Below are positions 11,011 through 23,228 of a DNA stretch of 64,000 nucleotides, in pieces. How positions within the stretch are numbered: position 1 is the first letter of the stretch; each line of letters begins with the position of its first letter. Position numbers and translations under genes: made by a program. The stretch is from Astrothelium macrocarpum. Lineage: Eukaryota; Ascomycota; Dothideomycetes; Trypetheliales; Trypetheliaceae. The stretch is from positions 1 to 64,000 of the forward strand of contig JAGEMR010000005.1 of the NCBI GenBank assembly GCA_021030915.1. The letters run 5' to 3'. The notes beneath the pieces were generated by a model. It had not been told where the DNA came from. It saw nothing but the letters and a program-made list of their open reading frames with translations, and made no database searches.

Positions 11011-14000
11011 CTGCAAAGGATTTAGCATGAGTACAACAGACCATATTCTATAACTCCCAGCGTTGGATTGTCTAAAAGAATTGTCTTGTCTCTGGTAATG
11101 CTGGCGACTATAGCCTTGAAACTTCGTAAACGACTGAGAACATGGTACCGATTACCGAAACTCCAGTGGCTTGCAAGTATCGATCTCATCTGGAAGGGAG
11201 TTCATGTGTTTCATTAACAATCGGGGCTGAAATCTTAACTTAGAATCGATGATCCAGACGTCATCACAGCAAAGTTGGCGAGACAGAGCCTTACCAAGAT
11301 GAAGAATTGGTGACAAGTGAAGTAAGAGTGGTCGCCGGCCTTCCCATCGGCTTGAGAAGAGCCCTCATTGGTGGGATTCCGCCGCAGCGCAACCAGCCAT
11401 CTAGACTGGTCCAGGGGTATCAAGGAACCACAAACCCTGCATGTCGCACATGGCAGAAAGTTCTGTTCTACACCTGGGACACTCGATCTCATCCAGGACT
11501 CTACAGCCACTGCCTACAAAGTTTGCTTCGTTGCGAACAAAGACGGGACCTGGTTGAATGAGTCGATCTCGACGCACTGTGTAAAAAAGATGGCTTTGGC
11601 AAATGGCTTGTAATCATTGATTCATCAATAGAAATACAGAGCTAAATCTTTTGTACAGAACCACTGGAGATGCCCAGTCGAGGTGCAAACCGTCAAATCT
11701 TCCTAGCGCCAAATTCCTACCCTGCCAAGTACCCAATTCCAAACTATGGTCAAACCTGTTGTGATCCTTGTAAGGAAGGAGAGAACCGAGTCCACCAGGC
11801 AGGCGGAAATAACAGAACGTGATATTTTCAGTAAAGAACATCGGCAAGGACATGATGACTAGTATCTGAAACGGCTACGCGCATTCATTTGACCTGTCAC
11901 GGAGAGCAGGGCATAGACACTGATGCAACAATCAGCAAACAGTCCGAAGTCACAGAACAGTGAAAGGATTGAGTGGGAAAAGTTCCAGCCACTTGGTCCC
12001 GATTCTATGTCCTCGGCAAATCCGGTCTGGAGTAATAGCGAATCGTCCGGAGCTACAAGTTTCAGGCTAGAGTGAAAAGTTATTCAAGGCGTTTTGTTCG
12101 GGATGCTTGTCGTCATCGCGCAAGAGATGGGAAACATAATTAAAGAAGCGGCTTGGCTCTGCAGTGTCGTCCAGAAATGGGAAGAGCGGTGGAGAGGATT
12201 GAAGGACTTTGCTGCCTTAGGGCTAAGACAGTCACTCTGCGATGATACCTTAAGCACCTTGCCTGTTTGAAGACAACAAGTTCGTCCGAGATAATGCAAT
12301 GAAATTCAGAGCGTGTCTCGAAAGAGGTATATACCGCTGGATCATTGCGGTGACCAGCGTTAATGATCGTGAAATGTGACCGAAATGGGTAATTTCATGA
12401 ATCGCAGAGCGTCATGGCCGACCGAGGCTGGCTGGCTGGAAAGTTTCCCACTTGCTCAACTGCAATTAACTTTCGTATTTCATGCCTCATTTTACCCGCT
12501 ATCTACAGATGCTTTTTAGACCGATAATTTTGATCCAATCAAAACATTTACGCACAGATCCAAAGATCCGCTGATCTGGCGCTAGTGATCGAAGCTGCCT
12601 AAGCGACCTAGGGTTGCTAAGAGGACAGAGATTTCCTCCGTACCCCGACATCAACTCTTCTATGGACTAAAAGCTTAGTGGATTTAGCCTCGGTTACTTA
12701 TTTCTAATCATTTTGCATTCCTTTACCAGGGGTTGCAAGAAGAAGTGTCACAACCCGGCGGAAATTGAATTTTTGCTGTTCACATATTCGGGGAACTCTC
12801 AACAAACCTCGAACCATCTGAAATGTGACAACGTCCATGAAGAGATCCTCGAAGAATTATGACATCTATCACTGTCGAGAGGGTCCCTTACATATGTATC
12901 CTGAAAATCATCTTTTGCAGATTGTGATATTTCTTATTGCAACCAGCTATCTTCTCTAGATTCAAATAAATAACGCATTCCTAACGCTAGATCATTGACA
13001 GGAGTTACATGCCGGTATATGCGAGTCAGCTCATCTCTCGCCATCGAAACCAGCTCGTTTCTGTCTCGACGGTGTCGTCAACCACGTCACTCTATCTAGA
13101 ATCTCTGTCAGTAGAGAGTATATCCGTATTTTTCACTAGAAAACTTATTCAGTCAAAATCAAACTTGGAGAGTGTAGAAGAGCAGGCGATGGCTTGTATC
13201 CAGCAGTCACTTGCTCTCTGGATATGGCACCGGGGCAACCACACCAGTCGAAGGACGCAACCCATTCAGTCGATGCTGGGTTTTATGCCTTGCAATGGCG
13301 CATACTTGCGATGCTCTCCCGTCGCTGACGAGGAAGGTGATTGTACTGCTTTCGATTACGAAAGCTCGGCTAAAGGAGTTCCCCTTGAAGAATTTTAGAA
13401 TAGCCAAACTCATAAACTGGTACACACAAACGGCGAACCGGTCACACGGCATTTCTGAATGCACCTCTAAATGTAGGCCATTTGGGAGCGATCTTGGAGA
13501 ACAAACGATACTATAATAGCCGACTTCGACGCTGCTACCGATCTATTTCATGAGAAGTTTTCACCATTTCTAAATGCTTACTACGCATTTGAGTAACACT
13601 TCGGTACCTAATACTGATTCATTATCAAGAGTCAAACGAATGTGGCTAATCTTTTTGGGGGAATGAGAGTCTTATCACAAACCTCACTCTCCGCATGTTG
13701 GAGCAAGCCATTTATATTGCTGTTCAAAATTGGGAAATTGGACATTTGGATGGAAAATAGTCGCTACTAATTGCATATTACTTTGACTAATTATTCTTAA
13801 AAGCCAGCCTTTTAATCCATCTCTACGAAGCTCAAATGTGCAGAGCCCGGATCCGAAACGGAGTACCAAAGCCGATTGAGAAATGATCACCTGAGGGTAG
13901 CCGTAGCAATCGTGCTTCATTTTTGTCTTACTTTGGATACGAGATACTTTCAAGAGAATTATTGAATTTTAGCAGTTCATTAAGTTTTTGAGAAATTTTG

Positions 14001-15383
14001 TAAAGTTGCCAATGATGTGTACAGCAATGATTGTCCAAATCCTCCTAAGACTCGAAGTCTGGTCAACGAGAGCACTGATTATAGACAAAATGGTTTGGCG
14101 AATTTTTCTGTAGCATCGCTTAGCCATAGCGACTCGAATGACCTCAAGCATCCGGTGCAAGATTCATGTTTGGAAGTTGTAGCAAAAGGCCCCACAATGC
14201 CAAGCTACCGGGCAAATACACTAGGTTCGTGTGCCCGATGCCTACTGCATTGCTCGTGATGCCATTGAGATTTTCCAACAGGAAGCTTGTCAAAGGCCTG
14301 TCAAAGCCCCACCAAATGACATTTCTGACTGATAGGGGCCGAAATCTAACGTTCCTATTGGTTTGGTTTTTTCAAAAGCAGTATGGCTTCGGCTATGCAC
14401 TATATAGATATTGGGCACACGATCTTGATCTATATTGGTGTACCTGATGATGCTAAGCTAGATGGAATCGGCGGGGGAGATATAATGCCTGCCACTGACA
14501 TAAGCGGCACCTTCCCACAACGTTTTAGCATAATGTAGTTCTCGATCTTTAAACTAAACGTATACAACAAAAGCAAAAACCCATACCAAATGCATTTACC
14601 ACTTCAACATGCATATAGGGCACGTTATACAGGGATTCCATGAAGCCTCTCTATTCACCGACTTTCCCCACATTCTATCGTATCACTGTCCCTTGAGCTT
14701 GCGGAATTTTTCATCTCATCTGAATCGATCTTGCATACACCACGTGTGCAGGCACGATCCACTCAAACTCCTCATTTTACGGTGCTATATGGAACAGACT
14801 CAAAGACTGTACAGAAAGAGAATAACAGGGCTTCAAGCTTCCAACTTTGGGTTTCAGAAGAGAAAAGTTAATCAGTACAACGCCGATCGACTCCGAAATA
14901 GTCAAGCAATGAGTATCATGCTCGGCTAGACCAGTAGGTATCGTAGGGCTAATGCTATAGATTCACGCTTGTCGACGTCAGTAGAACTCATAAAAGGATA
15001 AGGTTCCTCTTGCTAGATCTTTCTGTCAGTCTACCACAGCACCTAGGCATGTCCGATGGCTAGCGCGTGCTTGATCGGAACGAGTCAAGAAGATCTCGGA
15101 GGAAGTCATAAGCAGTAAGCCATTTCAAGCACGATCTTGCAAAGGGTCCCTGAAGTTTAGCGAATTGGAAAATCTCTCTCTAGCCCTGCTCCTTTGGTAT
15201 TGCATGCAATTCATTAAAAGGATTCCTTTTTGCTGGCTCTAGTTTGAATTTCATGGCCATCGACGCTAGCCGTCGTTCTCGACAAGGAGGAGTATATCTG
15301 ATCAAAGTCAGTTATATGAGTACGTCATGATCAGGCGACGGCTTGGATCCAGTGCATTGAGGTTTGGGAGGTCCCCCAAGATG

Positions 15384-15389
15384 TATAAG
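15384..15389 (+). promoter_or_regulatory. TATA-like box of HsbA-like gene
   Basis: TATAAG lies about 109 bases before the ATG at 15493, in a GC-rich surround. This spacing is common for strongly expressed fungal secreted-protein genes. The assignment rests on position only. Confidence 0.4.
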
Positions 15390-15492
15390 AAGGGGCTCGT
15401 AGCAGTGTTTTCGTTCGATAATCCATCACGATTTTTTGACACTTTTTATCAACCAAGTGACCAATAATCACATCGCTCCAAGCACACTCATC

Positions 15493-16141
15493 ATGTTTTT
15501 CAAATCCATCACCCTCGCGGCACTTGCCGGCGCTGTTTCCGTCGTCGCTCAGGATATCTCTGCAGCCCAGATGGTATCAAATATCAATCAGCTCACGACA
15601 CTCACCAACAACACCTATGAAGCGACACAAGCTGCTTACCTTGACAACCCGATTGGAGTACGGCAAGACGTCATTGGAAATTTCACTGCAATTACCACAC
15701 AAGCCACCCAAGACGTAAACCAAATGAGCAGCTCCAGCAAACTTAAGCGATATTCTGGCTCGATCACCGCTCGTGCCGTCCTCGAGCAGCGCGACTCTAG
15801 CTATACCGATGATGAGCAGACACAAGTATCCGAAGCCTTTACTAGTGTAAGTTGATCTGTGAAAGTCATTCTGATCTGGACTATGCTCATATGACCAGTT
15901 CATCAATGTTAGCCAAGATCTCATGTTTGCTGTCCTCAACAAGCATTTTGTCGTCGAAGCACACGGTCTAGCCTATCAAGTGGCGGACGCTATGAAAGCA
16001 GAGGCAAGCATAGTGGACAAGATGAGCCAAGCAGTGATCGCAAACGTACCTAACCATGCTGCCGACATGACGACACAGAAGACGAACCTTGACAGCAGCT
16101 CCTCGAAAGTTATCGACTATTACGCCAACGGGTCTCCTTAA
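15493..16141 (+). CDS. Secreted HsbA-like hydrophobic surface-binding protein, 198 aa
   Basis: Exons are 15493-15846 and 15899-16141, split by a GTAAGT..CAG intron of 52 nt. The start is the ATG that opens a classic signal peptide of about 18-19 residues (MFFKSITLAALAGAVSVVA). An ATG-less extension upstream was ignored. The mature part is a helical, cysteine-free domain with regular hydrophobic spacing and many Gln, Thr and Asn. It resembles the hydrophobic surface-binding protein A family, whose members coat hydrophobic surfaces and recruit cutinase-type enzymes. A segment of about 25 residues rich in Ser, Lys and Arg lies just before the intron and may be a loop. Family assignment is by pattern, without alignment. 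Confidence 0.7.
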
Positions 16142-16766
16142 ATGCAAGGTATCTGTGCAGTGTGTCGCCATATGATTCCTCGAGCAGAGATCGTTGGCCA
16201 CAGTACTTGCCAAACCCATGTCGTTTGCATGTCAATTTCCCATATACGACAATATATTAGCTAAAGTGGACAGTACCTTGGCAGGTAGCTATTTTGTCAA
16301 AGCAACTTGGATACTGGTAATCTCATATATAGTAATTCAATCTGATTCCTTGACTGTTGTAGCTCCCGTATCATGGATTTCACTCGGTCTGCTAAACAAA
16401 CATGATGAATCAATCATGATCTACTCAATTAATGACCAGGCTTTGCAAAAGATGTAGCTCGCGATACACGTGATGCCCACAACTTTTACAGAATTTGTAT
16501 TTCATAAAGACATTTCCCAAAAGAGATGCCTCGCATTTTGGATGGTCCAAAAGTATCTTGGGACATCTCGAATATGCGACTTCAAAATTAGTGACATAAC
16601 CAATCTCGCCACGTGACTTAGACTTGGACCCTGAATTTCGCCGTGTTTATATCTGACGAGCACAAATGACGGGAGTTAGCATTGGGCCGTTCTCGCTGCT
16701 CTTACGAGAAGGTTTTCTCGGTAGTGCGCACGTTTCGGCCACGCGCAGACGGGTGTTTGATCCAAA
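16142..16766. other. Intergenic
   Basis: This spacer runs between two plus-strand genes. The ORF at 16194-16457 lacks domain signal and I see no gene. Confidence 0.45.
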
Positions 16767-17534
16767 ATGAAGCTCGCCTATGCGGAAGATGCCCAGATGG
16801 GCAACGAAGCCGACCGAGCAATCGTTGAGCGTGTCAAGCAACGCCGAGGAGGCAAGCTCATCGAGCTCGATCGAACGCTCCTACATTCTCCACCTGTAGC
16901 CGACGGCTGGAACTCTTTCCTGCTCGCCATCCGCACACAGACCACGCTTCCTGTGTCGATTCGTGAGGTTGCCATCTGTCGTGTCGCGATCTTAAACAAG
17001 GCTTTCTACGAATGGGATCACCACCTGCCCATCCTCCTTTCAGATCCTGATTTTTCTCCATCGGGCGCCGACTACATATTGCGGTCTCCACCCGGCCATG
17101 CTGCTGAGCAGTTGCATCTTCCTGATGGTGCTGCGTCTACCGGGGGCCCAGACGGATCCTCTCTAGCAGAGGGGACCACTGGAAGTACGACACTTGACGC
17201 AGTCGTGGACACGATTTCAGATACTGTTACTGATCTTTTGCCGACGCAACTGGCGTCTTCAGGGTCAAGGCCGATCTCGTCTGAAGATAGGGGAAGTCTG
17301 GATGACAAGCATCTTATAGTGCTGGCCTATACCGATGCCATGACAGTATCGATTTCAGTCCCTGACGATATTTTTGCGACGCTTCGTCGGCACTTCAACA
17401 ACAGGGAAATTGTCGAGTTGACGTCAACAATTGCAGCCTACAACTGCGTTTCACGGTTTCTGGTGGCGTTAGATGTCGGGGAGCAAGCAGCAAAAGGGGC
17501 ACCGAGCGGTGGAGGTGGAGCCCAAGTGGAATGA
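16767..17534 (+). CDS. Carboxymuconolactone decarboxylase-fold (AhpD-like) protein with insertion, 255 aa
   Basis: Single exon. The first ~105 residues read as the start of the all-helical CMD/AhpD fold: LHSPPVADGWNSFLLAIR, then SIREVAICRVAILNKAFYEWDHH. The second half of the fold resumes at LIVLAYTDAMT..VPDDIFATLRRHF and ends with REIVELTSTIAAYNCVSRFLVALDV. Between the halves is a Ser/Gly/Thr/Asp-rich stretch of about 75 residues (roughly 108-185) that typical fungal relatives of about 180-200 aa lack. The CxxC redox pair of true AhpD is absent, so a peroxidase-partner role is unlikely. Related fungal proteins are mostly unannotated. The tail is Gly-rich. It converges on transketolase, with only 216 bases between the stops. 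Confidence 0.8.
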   Translation: MKLAYAEDAQMGNEADRAIVERVKQRRGGKLIELDRTLLHSPPVADGWNSFLLAIRTQTTLPVSIREVAICRVAILNKAFYEWDHHLPILLSDPDFSPSGADYILRSPPGHAAEQLHLPDGAASTGGPDGSSLAEGTTGSTTLDAVVDTISDTVTDLLPTQLASSGSRPISSEDRGSLDDKHLIVLAYTDAMTVSISVPDDIFATLRRHFNNREIVELTSTIAAYNCVSRFLVALDVGEQAAKGAPSGGGGAQVE

Positions 17535-17750
17535 GGGACAAATCAAATTGCCATAGCATCTATAGAATCATTATTTCTTCCAAGGCTACCTGCAGGATGA
17601 TCGACTTTAAAGAAACAAAGTCATTTTCTATGTATCGACAAGCGCCAGCGCCACCATCGTCATCAGCCCGAGCTTGTCGCGTTACAACATCGTCGGCGTT
17701 TTTACTTGCTACTTCCCTGACCAAATCATTTGTTGAGAGTATTTACCGGC

Positions 17751-20312
17751 TTAGATCAAGTTGGTAAACGCGCGATTTACAGGGGAACGCAAGGGTTTGA
17801 CGTCCTTGTAGTAGTCCACGGTCGCCTTACCACGTGTGGCAACGCCTTCTGGTGTGAAGTCGAATTTCTAAAAATTGCTAGTCAGTAAACAATCCTTTTG
17901 TTTTCTCTTTGGTAAAATAGTTAGAAGGCGAAATGGCTCACCTTATAAACATCCTTGTATGGACCGCTCGCGCCAAACCGATTGAGACCGAACTGCTCGT
18001 GAGAGTATTTCTCCCAACCCAAAGTCGTCATGACCTCCACGCTCATGGTTGGGATGCCATCAGGGATGACGCTGAGGCGGTACTCCTTGGACTGGGCGTC
18101 GAAAACTTCAACACATGGCATGGAAACAACGCGCGTCTTGATGTTGTGGCTGTCTTTGAGGACCTTGACAGCGTCAAGACACAAGCCGACCTCTGAACCA
18201 GTGCTGACAAGCGTGAGCTGTGCCTCCTTGTCCTCGAGCGCGACATAGCCGCCTTTGATGGCATTCTCGATGGTGGATCCCTCGAGTTGGGGTAGATTTT
18301 GACGGGTGAGGGCAAGGATGCTTGGCGTCGACTTCGATGTGAGGGCCACGTAATAGGCAGCAGATGTCTCGTTGCCATCGGCTGGACGCCATACCATCAT
18401 ATTTGGAAGAGCGCGGAAGTGTGCAAGTGTCTCGATCGGTTGATGGGTAGGACCATCCTCACCCAGGCCAATGGAGTCGTGAGTTGCAATGTAGATGACA
18501 CGCTGATGAGAAAGAGATGAAAGACGAACAGAACCGGCGGCATACGAGACAAAGTTCAAGAAAGTACCACCTGCTGGGATCAAGGTACCATATGCGGCAA
18601 TGCCGTTCATAATACCTGCCATAGCATGTTCACGCACACCATAGCGCAGATATCGGCCATTCCAGTCGCCAATGCCGAGGTTTGGTGGCTGGAAGTCGAC
18701 AGCATCCTTCCAGCGAGTGTTGTTTGAACCAGTCAAGTCTGCTGATCCGGATAGTAGTTCTGGGACAATGCTGTGGATTGCTTCCAGCACGGATTCAGAA
18801 AGCTTTCTCGATGCGATGGCCTTGTCGGTCGGCTTGTAGGTAGGAAGTGATTTTTGCCATCCCTCAGGCAAGAGACCGTTGAGTCGTCGCTTGAGGTCCG
18901 CATGCTCTGCCCTGTGTTGTTGTCCGTACTTCTCAAATAGTTTATTCCACTCTTGTTCAGCTGCGGCACCCTTAGCAGCAGTTTGGTGATAGAGGTCGTA
19001 GACTTGCTGGGGAACAACAAATGACTGTTCAGGGTCAAACCCGAATTTTTGCTTGACTTGCTTGCAATCGTCCTCTTTCAATGGGTTTCCGTGAACGCCA
19101 CCTGTACCCTGAAGCTTGGAGCCGAATCCGATTGTGGTGGTCAGTTTAATGACTGAAGGCTTGTCCTTGACTTCTTTCGCTTTCTGGATCGCAGCTTCTA
19201 TGCCGTCAAGATCGGTGTCACCCTCTTTGACCCACTGCGTGTGCCAGCCATAGGCCTCGAATCGCTTCATGACATCTTCAGTGAAGGCACACTTTGTATC
19301 GCCATCTGCAGAATAGGACATTAGTTGACAATGCTTTGAAATGGGAACAAGCACGTCGTACCGATGGAAATGTGGTTATCGTCATAGATGGCAATGAGGT
19401 TGCCGAGCTGGAGATGACCAGCAGTACTCGCAGCTTCACTTGCAACGCCCTCCATGGCACAACCGTCGCCAAAGAAGACATATGTATGGTTATTTATGAG
19501 TTCAAATCCAGGCTTGTTGAACTCAGCAGCTGTTTTGGCCTGTGCAATGGCCAAGCCAACAGCGTTCGTGAAACCCTGGCCAAGTGGACCGGTCGTGACT
19601 TCTATACCAGGAGTGTCATGGGCTTCAGGGTGTCCAGGCGTGATACTGTCGACTTGCTACTGATTATCAGTATCTCAAGTGTCCCCTGGCAAATTTATAG
19701 GGCTCGAAAACTACATACACGGAAGCGCTTGATCTGTTCCATAGGTAAATCGTACCCAAACAGATGAAGGAGAGCGTACTGGAGCATGCATCCATGGCCA
19801 TTTCTAAGTGTTGAAAATCAGCACGGACAACACAAGATGAATACAAAGTAAGCCATTGCGACTGTGGATCGAAGCGAGTTCTGAGTGAGAGAATCTGCCT
19901 TGCCATTCATCATGACGAAAGTATGTCGATTCATTGAAGGTTTGGTAAAGAGAAGCATTCAATATACGCGTGAAATGAGATAAAACATCGTTCTTGGAGA
20001 CGTACGAGAGTACAAAGCGATCGCGATTGACAAAGTCCGGGTTCTTCGGGTTGAAGGTCATGAATTTGTTAAAGAGGACATGAGACACTGGGGCCATGCC
20101 CATAGGGGCGCCCGGATGACCGGAATTTGCTTTGAACGTCGCATCGACCTGAAATTGCGATGTTTTGTCAGTGGTTGATGTTTTGGAGTTGCGCACACAA
20201 ATTTATTCCGGCAGAAATGGGTCATGTCGTGGGGGGCAGAAGGGAGGTGAGCACCCACAGCGAGCGTTCGAATGGTGTTGATGCTGATCTGATCTACTTC
20301 ACTGTAACCCAT
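17751..20312 (-). CDS. TKL1: Transketolase, 685 aa
   Basis: Six exons: 20312-20259, 20148-20006, 19803-19719, 19656-19362, 19305-17942 and 17867-17751. Phases close exactly at 685 codons plus stop, the usual length of fungal transketolase. The enzyme moves two-carbon ketol units between sugar phosphates in the non-oxidative pentose-phosphate pathway, using thiamine diphosphate. Visible landmarks are [13 protein letters not shown], the split [35 protein letters not shown], the TPP motif [25 protein letters not shown], and the central-domain [16 protein letters not shown] and RPADGNE. The protein ends [10 protein letters not shown]. The intron between exons 2 and 3 is 202 nt, long for this genome. 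The short last exon carries the conserved [10 protein letters not shown]. Confidence 0.96.
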
Positions 20313-21086
20313 CTTTGCGGTTGCTGTGGATGGACAAGGTGGAGAGACTCAAGACTTTTTTTTTCAAGGGTGGAGGAGAGACGATGAGCTCTGGCGAAGG
20401 CCGTTGAGAAGTTGTCGCAGGCCCCGGCGGCACGGTGGGGTGACGGATCAAGGAACCCGACGTCAGTGGAGGGGCCTCCCGTCCCTTGAGCTTCCGGCGC
20501 TGAGCTCCTTCCTCCGCACACTCCCAGTGGTTCTCCACGAGTCCTGCTTATCTAATAAATCTGACAATATCTGGCGATACCACGAAGTGCTCTAGTCCCT
20601 CTAGAGCACTGCTGGTAGATTTTTGGCTCTTCCTAATTGGAAGCTGGAGTTGCGCTCCGCCAGTGACCGGGCTGAGCTAGGGTCTAGTATCTTGCTTTGT
20701 CACCGCTTGAAACTCGCTGATTCATGCAAGCTGCCGCACAAGTGTCCGCCGATCAACCACGGTCGCACTAGTGGCAACCAATAGCTCAATCCTCCAATGT
20801 CATGCGCAATCTAGGGGTCTTAAGTAGGCTTTAGATCCAGAATTTGCTCGAATGATATATAGAATTTGCTCGAATGGTATATAGAATTCGCCCTCCTAAC
20901 GTACATGGCCTTTATAGGCAATACAAGTGGAAACGAAAGGGTATCTACCGACTACAAAAAGGTATTGTAAAAAGGAAAAAAGTCCAGTCTTCTATGCCGC
21001 CCAGTCCTTATAAAATATGAAAAGTCAAACTTGGTTCCGCGTGAGTAGGCATGGAAAAACATGCCTGGACATACAACTCCCTCACA
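20313..21086. other. Transketolase promoter region and 3' flank of CFEM gene
   Basis: This contains the transketolase promoter and 5' leader (GC-rich to about 20550) and the 3' flank of the CFEM gene. Overlapping ORFs at 20294-20595 are compositional. I see no gene. Confidence 0.5.
20839..20888. repeat. 22-bp tandem repeat, ~2.3 copies
   Basis: Copies at 20839-20860 and 20861-20882 differ by one base (A/G), and a 6-base partial copy follows. It lies near the 3' end of the CFEM gene and has no evident function. Confidence 0.8.
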
Positions 21087-23228
21087 TCAAGACACCGAAA
21101 GCATCAAGTCGTCACCTCGTCGAGTTGGGGTCAGGCGAGGTTCCCACATCGGACTCCGCAATACCGTCGTCGGGCTGATTGCTGAGTCCTCTATCCACGT
21201 TACCTCCCGCCCGCCATTCGACACAGAAGCACGAGTTCTTAGCGCGTTTGCAAATCTTGCCTGACTCCATCCCGCCGGTTGCCAAGATACCATGGAAGGT
21301 CCAAGTGTATTGCTACTGCTCGCTGTCTTTGGTGTTTGCGGAATCATCGAGTCTGCAGGGGAAGGGGCCGTGCTGGACAGCGGAATGCCGAGTCGACGCT
21401 CAATCTCCAGTCTTGCGTTCTGCCCTCTTCGTTTTGCTAGTAGAGTGGACCCAGAGCTGGTGCTGTCAGTGCTATCGTCTAAGCGTGAGACATTGGGTCG
21501 CCATGAGCGTTGCACAGGTGAGCCACTGAGAGCTGTAGCAGGCTGAGTGTCGGTAGGACTACGTCGAGGGACAATCTGATTGGAAGAACGAGGAACCTTG
21601 GGATATCGAATGCCGGAAATTGGCGACTCGTCCACAGGTGATAGTCTCTTGAAAACTTCCTCCGGAGGCGTTGGATCATCCGCGCCAGATTCGAAAGAAG
21701 TATCGGAAGCAACGGAATTGCGCCTTGTTTCGATGAAGGACTGGTCCGAAGCATGCTTTCTACCATAAGCTTTGCTTTGTGGGCCGGCTGCCACGTTTAA
21801 TTGGTTCTGTATGTGCGTTACGGATCTTGCGTTGTTACTGGATTGTAACGTTGTGCCTTTGCCATGCAGACTGTTTTGCCCTGCAACTGGCCCCAGCCCC
21901 CTTGATAGACGTTTGTATTTTGGTGGAGTCACAAAGGTACTAACTGGTTGCTGACTCATGTCGATTATGCGTGGTCGAGCGATCGTAGCTGTGTTGGGTT
22001 TGGATGCCATTGGAGGTATATCCAGGGTAAGCGAGGGCTGTTGTTTCTTTTCTGCTGTCGAGCCCATATAATTGGTAATTTGCAAAGGAGGGTTTTCAAA
22101 GCGACTGTATATTGGTGATGGGGGCACTGGAAACACAAAATTATCCACTCTTCGACTTGCCACTGGATTATCCTCCTCGAACACGGTTCCTTGCGAGAAA
22201 TTGCTTATGGGTCTTTTTTCTGGAATTTGCTGCTGTCTGACCAGTTTTGGCTTTTCTGGTAATAGTCGAGACATTGTGTTTGTGCTTTGGCCGCTTGTTG
22301 GCGTTTCTTCATCATAGCCTTCACCACTGATTGCAACACCAATGGCTGTAGGCATGGCGCCACTAGGCTCAAATGTAGGAGATTGCCGACCCACGTCTGC
22401 TCGAAACTGAGGTGGATTGGCAATCCCAACTCCACCTTGTCCCTTTCTGGGGTCTCGGGTAGCTTTTGGAGGAGATGGAATACGCTGATTTGAGCCGCCT
22501 TTTTCGGCTAAAACACCTCCAGACGGTCCTGTTTCGAACGGGTTGGTCGCTTCTTCTATGGAACATAATCTTTTCCGCCGAATACGGAGTCCAACAAAGA
22601 CGAATACACCTGCCATCAAAACGAGTAACGCTACTGCAGCGATGACTATCCCGGCAACTTGTGCCTTTGATAAGCCCTGATCAGGCACTGCAGCGGCAGT
22701 CTCCGTTGATACGGCATCTGGGCTAGCAGGCGAAGTTGTTCGACTTGGCAGCGTTGTGACAGTACTGATCGTGCTTGAGGACGGATGAGACGAAGTAGAA
22801 AGGGTGGAAGGATTTGCAGAGTTGGAAGACACTGCAGTGGTAGGGACCGAAGACAGAACAGCAGTGACGGAAAGGGTTGAGTGTGTCGGGGTAACATGGT
22901 TGCTTTGAGTATTACAAATATCGTAGGCATTGTCAAGATCGACGGTGGAAGGACTTGAGCAAGAAAGCTTGATACAGCTCAAAGCTCCTTCTCCCAGTGT
23001 GAATCCTCCATTATCATAGTGTGAACAGAGGCAGTATATGTCGGAAAGATTAGGACAAACAGAAGAAGAGTATCCGCTTGAAACAAATGTTGCCAAACAC
23101 GGTTGAGCACATGTTGGTATTACATTTTGGACGATCGAAGGTAGTTGTTGGGAAGCATCCCGACGGAGGAAATCAGAGGCTTTGTCCGGCATAGCAGAGG
23201 TACGATCATTACGAGAATGTAGAGACAT
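21087..23228 (-). CDS. CFEM-domain membrane protein, at least 713 aa
   Basis: A long ORF starts at the ATG at 23228. Residues ~34-106 have eight spaced cysteines (CAQPC, C, YCLC, C, LSC, DIC), the pattern of CFEM domains, which are fungal extracellular modules often binding heme or acting at the surface. A Ser/Thr-rich stalk (about 110-185) leads to a membrane helix at about 190-215 (VAGIVIAAVALLVLMAGVFVF) and a basic RIRRKR stop. A ~490-residue disordered cytoplasmic tail rich in Ser, Pro and Thr follows, suggesting a surface sensor or anchor. No signal peptide is encoded at this start although CFEM must face outside. An upstream exon (candidate acceptor CAG just before 23240) probably supplies it, so the N-terminus is provisional. 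Confidence 0.8.
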   Translation of the reverse strand: MSLHSRNDRTSAMPDKASDFLRRDASQQLPSIVQNVIPTCAQPCLATFVSSGYSSSVCPNLSDIYCLCSHYDNGGFTLGEGALSCIKLSCSSPSTVDLDNAYDICNTQSNHVTPTHSTLSVTAVLSSVPTTAVSSNSANPSTLSTSSHPSSSTISTVTTLPSRTTSPASPDAVSTETAAAVPDQGLSKAQVAGIVIAAVALLVLMAGVFVFVGLRIRRKRLCSIEEATNPFETGPSGGVLAEKGGSNQRIPSPPKATRDPRKGQGGVGIANPPQFRADVGRQSPTFEPSGAMPTAIGVAISGEGYDEETPTSGQSTNTMSRLLPEKPKLVRQQQIPEKRPISNFSQGTVFEEDNPVASRRVDNFVFPVPPSPIYSRFENPPLQITNYMGSTAEKKQQPSLTLDIPPMASKPNTATIARPRIIDMSQQPVSTFVTPPKYKRLSRGLGPVAGQNSLHGKGTTLQSSNNARSVTHIQNQLNVAAGPQSKAYGRKHASDQSFIETRRNSVASDTSFESGADDPTPPEEVFKRLSPVDESPISGIRYPKVPRSSNQIVPRRSPTDTQPATALSGSPVQRSWRPNVSRLDDSTDSTSSGSTLLAKRRGQNARLEIERRLGIPLSSTAPSPADSMIPQTPKTASSSNTLGPSMVSWQPAGWSQARFANALRTRASVSNGGREVTWIEDSAISPTTVLRSPMWEPRLTPTRRGDDLMLSVS

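Larger units (their letters stand above)
9924..15492. other. Gene-poor 5.5-kb region
   Basis: Base composition is normal, so it is not a RIP island. ORFs are short, overlapping and without recognisable domains. The exception is the cysteine-rich relic at 10658-11010. A few fragments (11368-11613 plus strand; 14017-14259 plus strand) have some cysteines and could be older relics of secreted proteins, but nothing supports a gene call. The region may hold lineage-specific genes with introns I could not resolve, or long UTRs. Confidence 0.4.

Noticed and set aside
13009..13516. Overlapping 129- and 101-aa plus-strand ORFs as a secreted enzyme
   Set aside because: No signal peptide, no family motif, and neither frame is better than the other.
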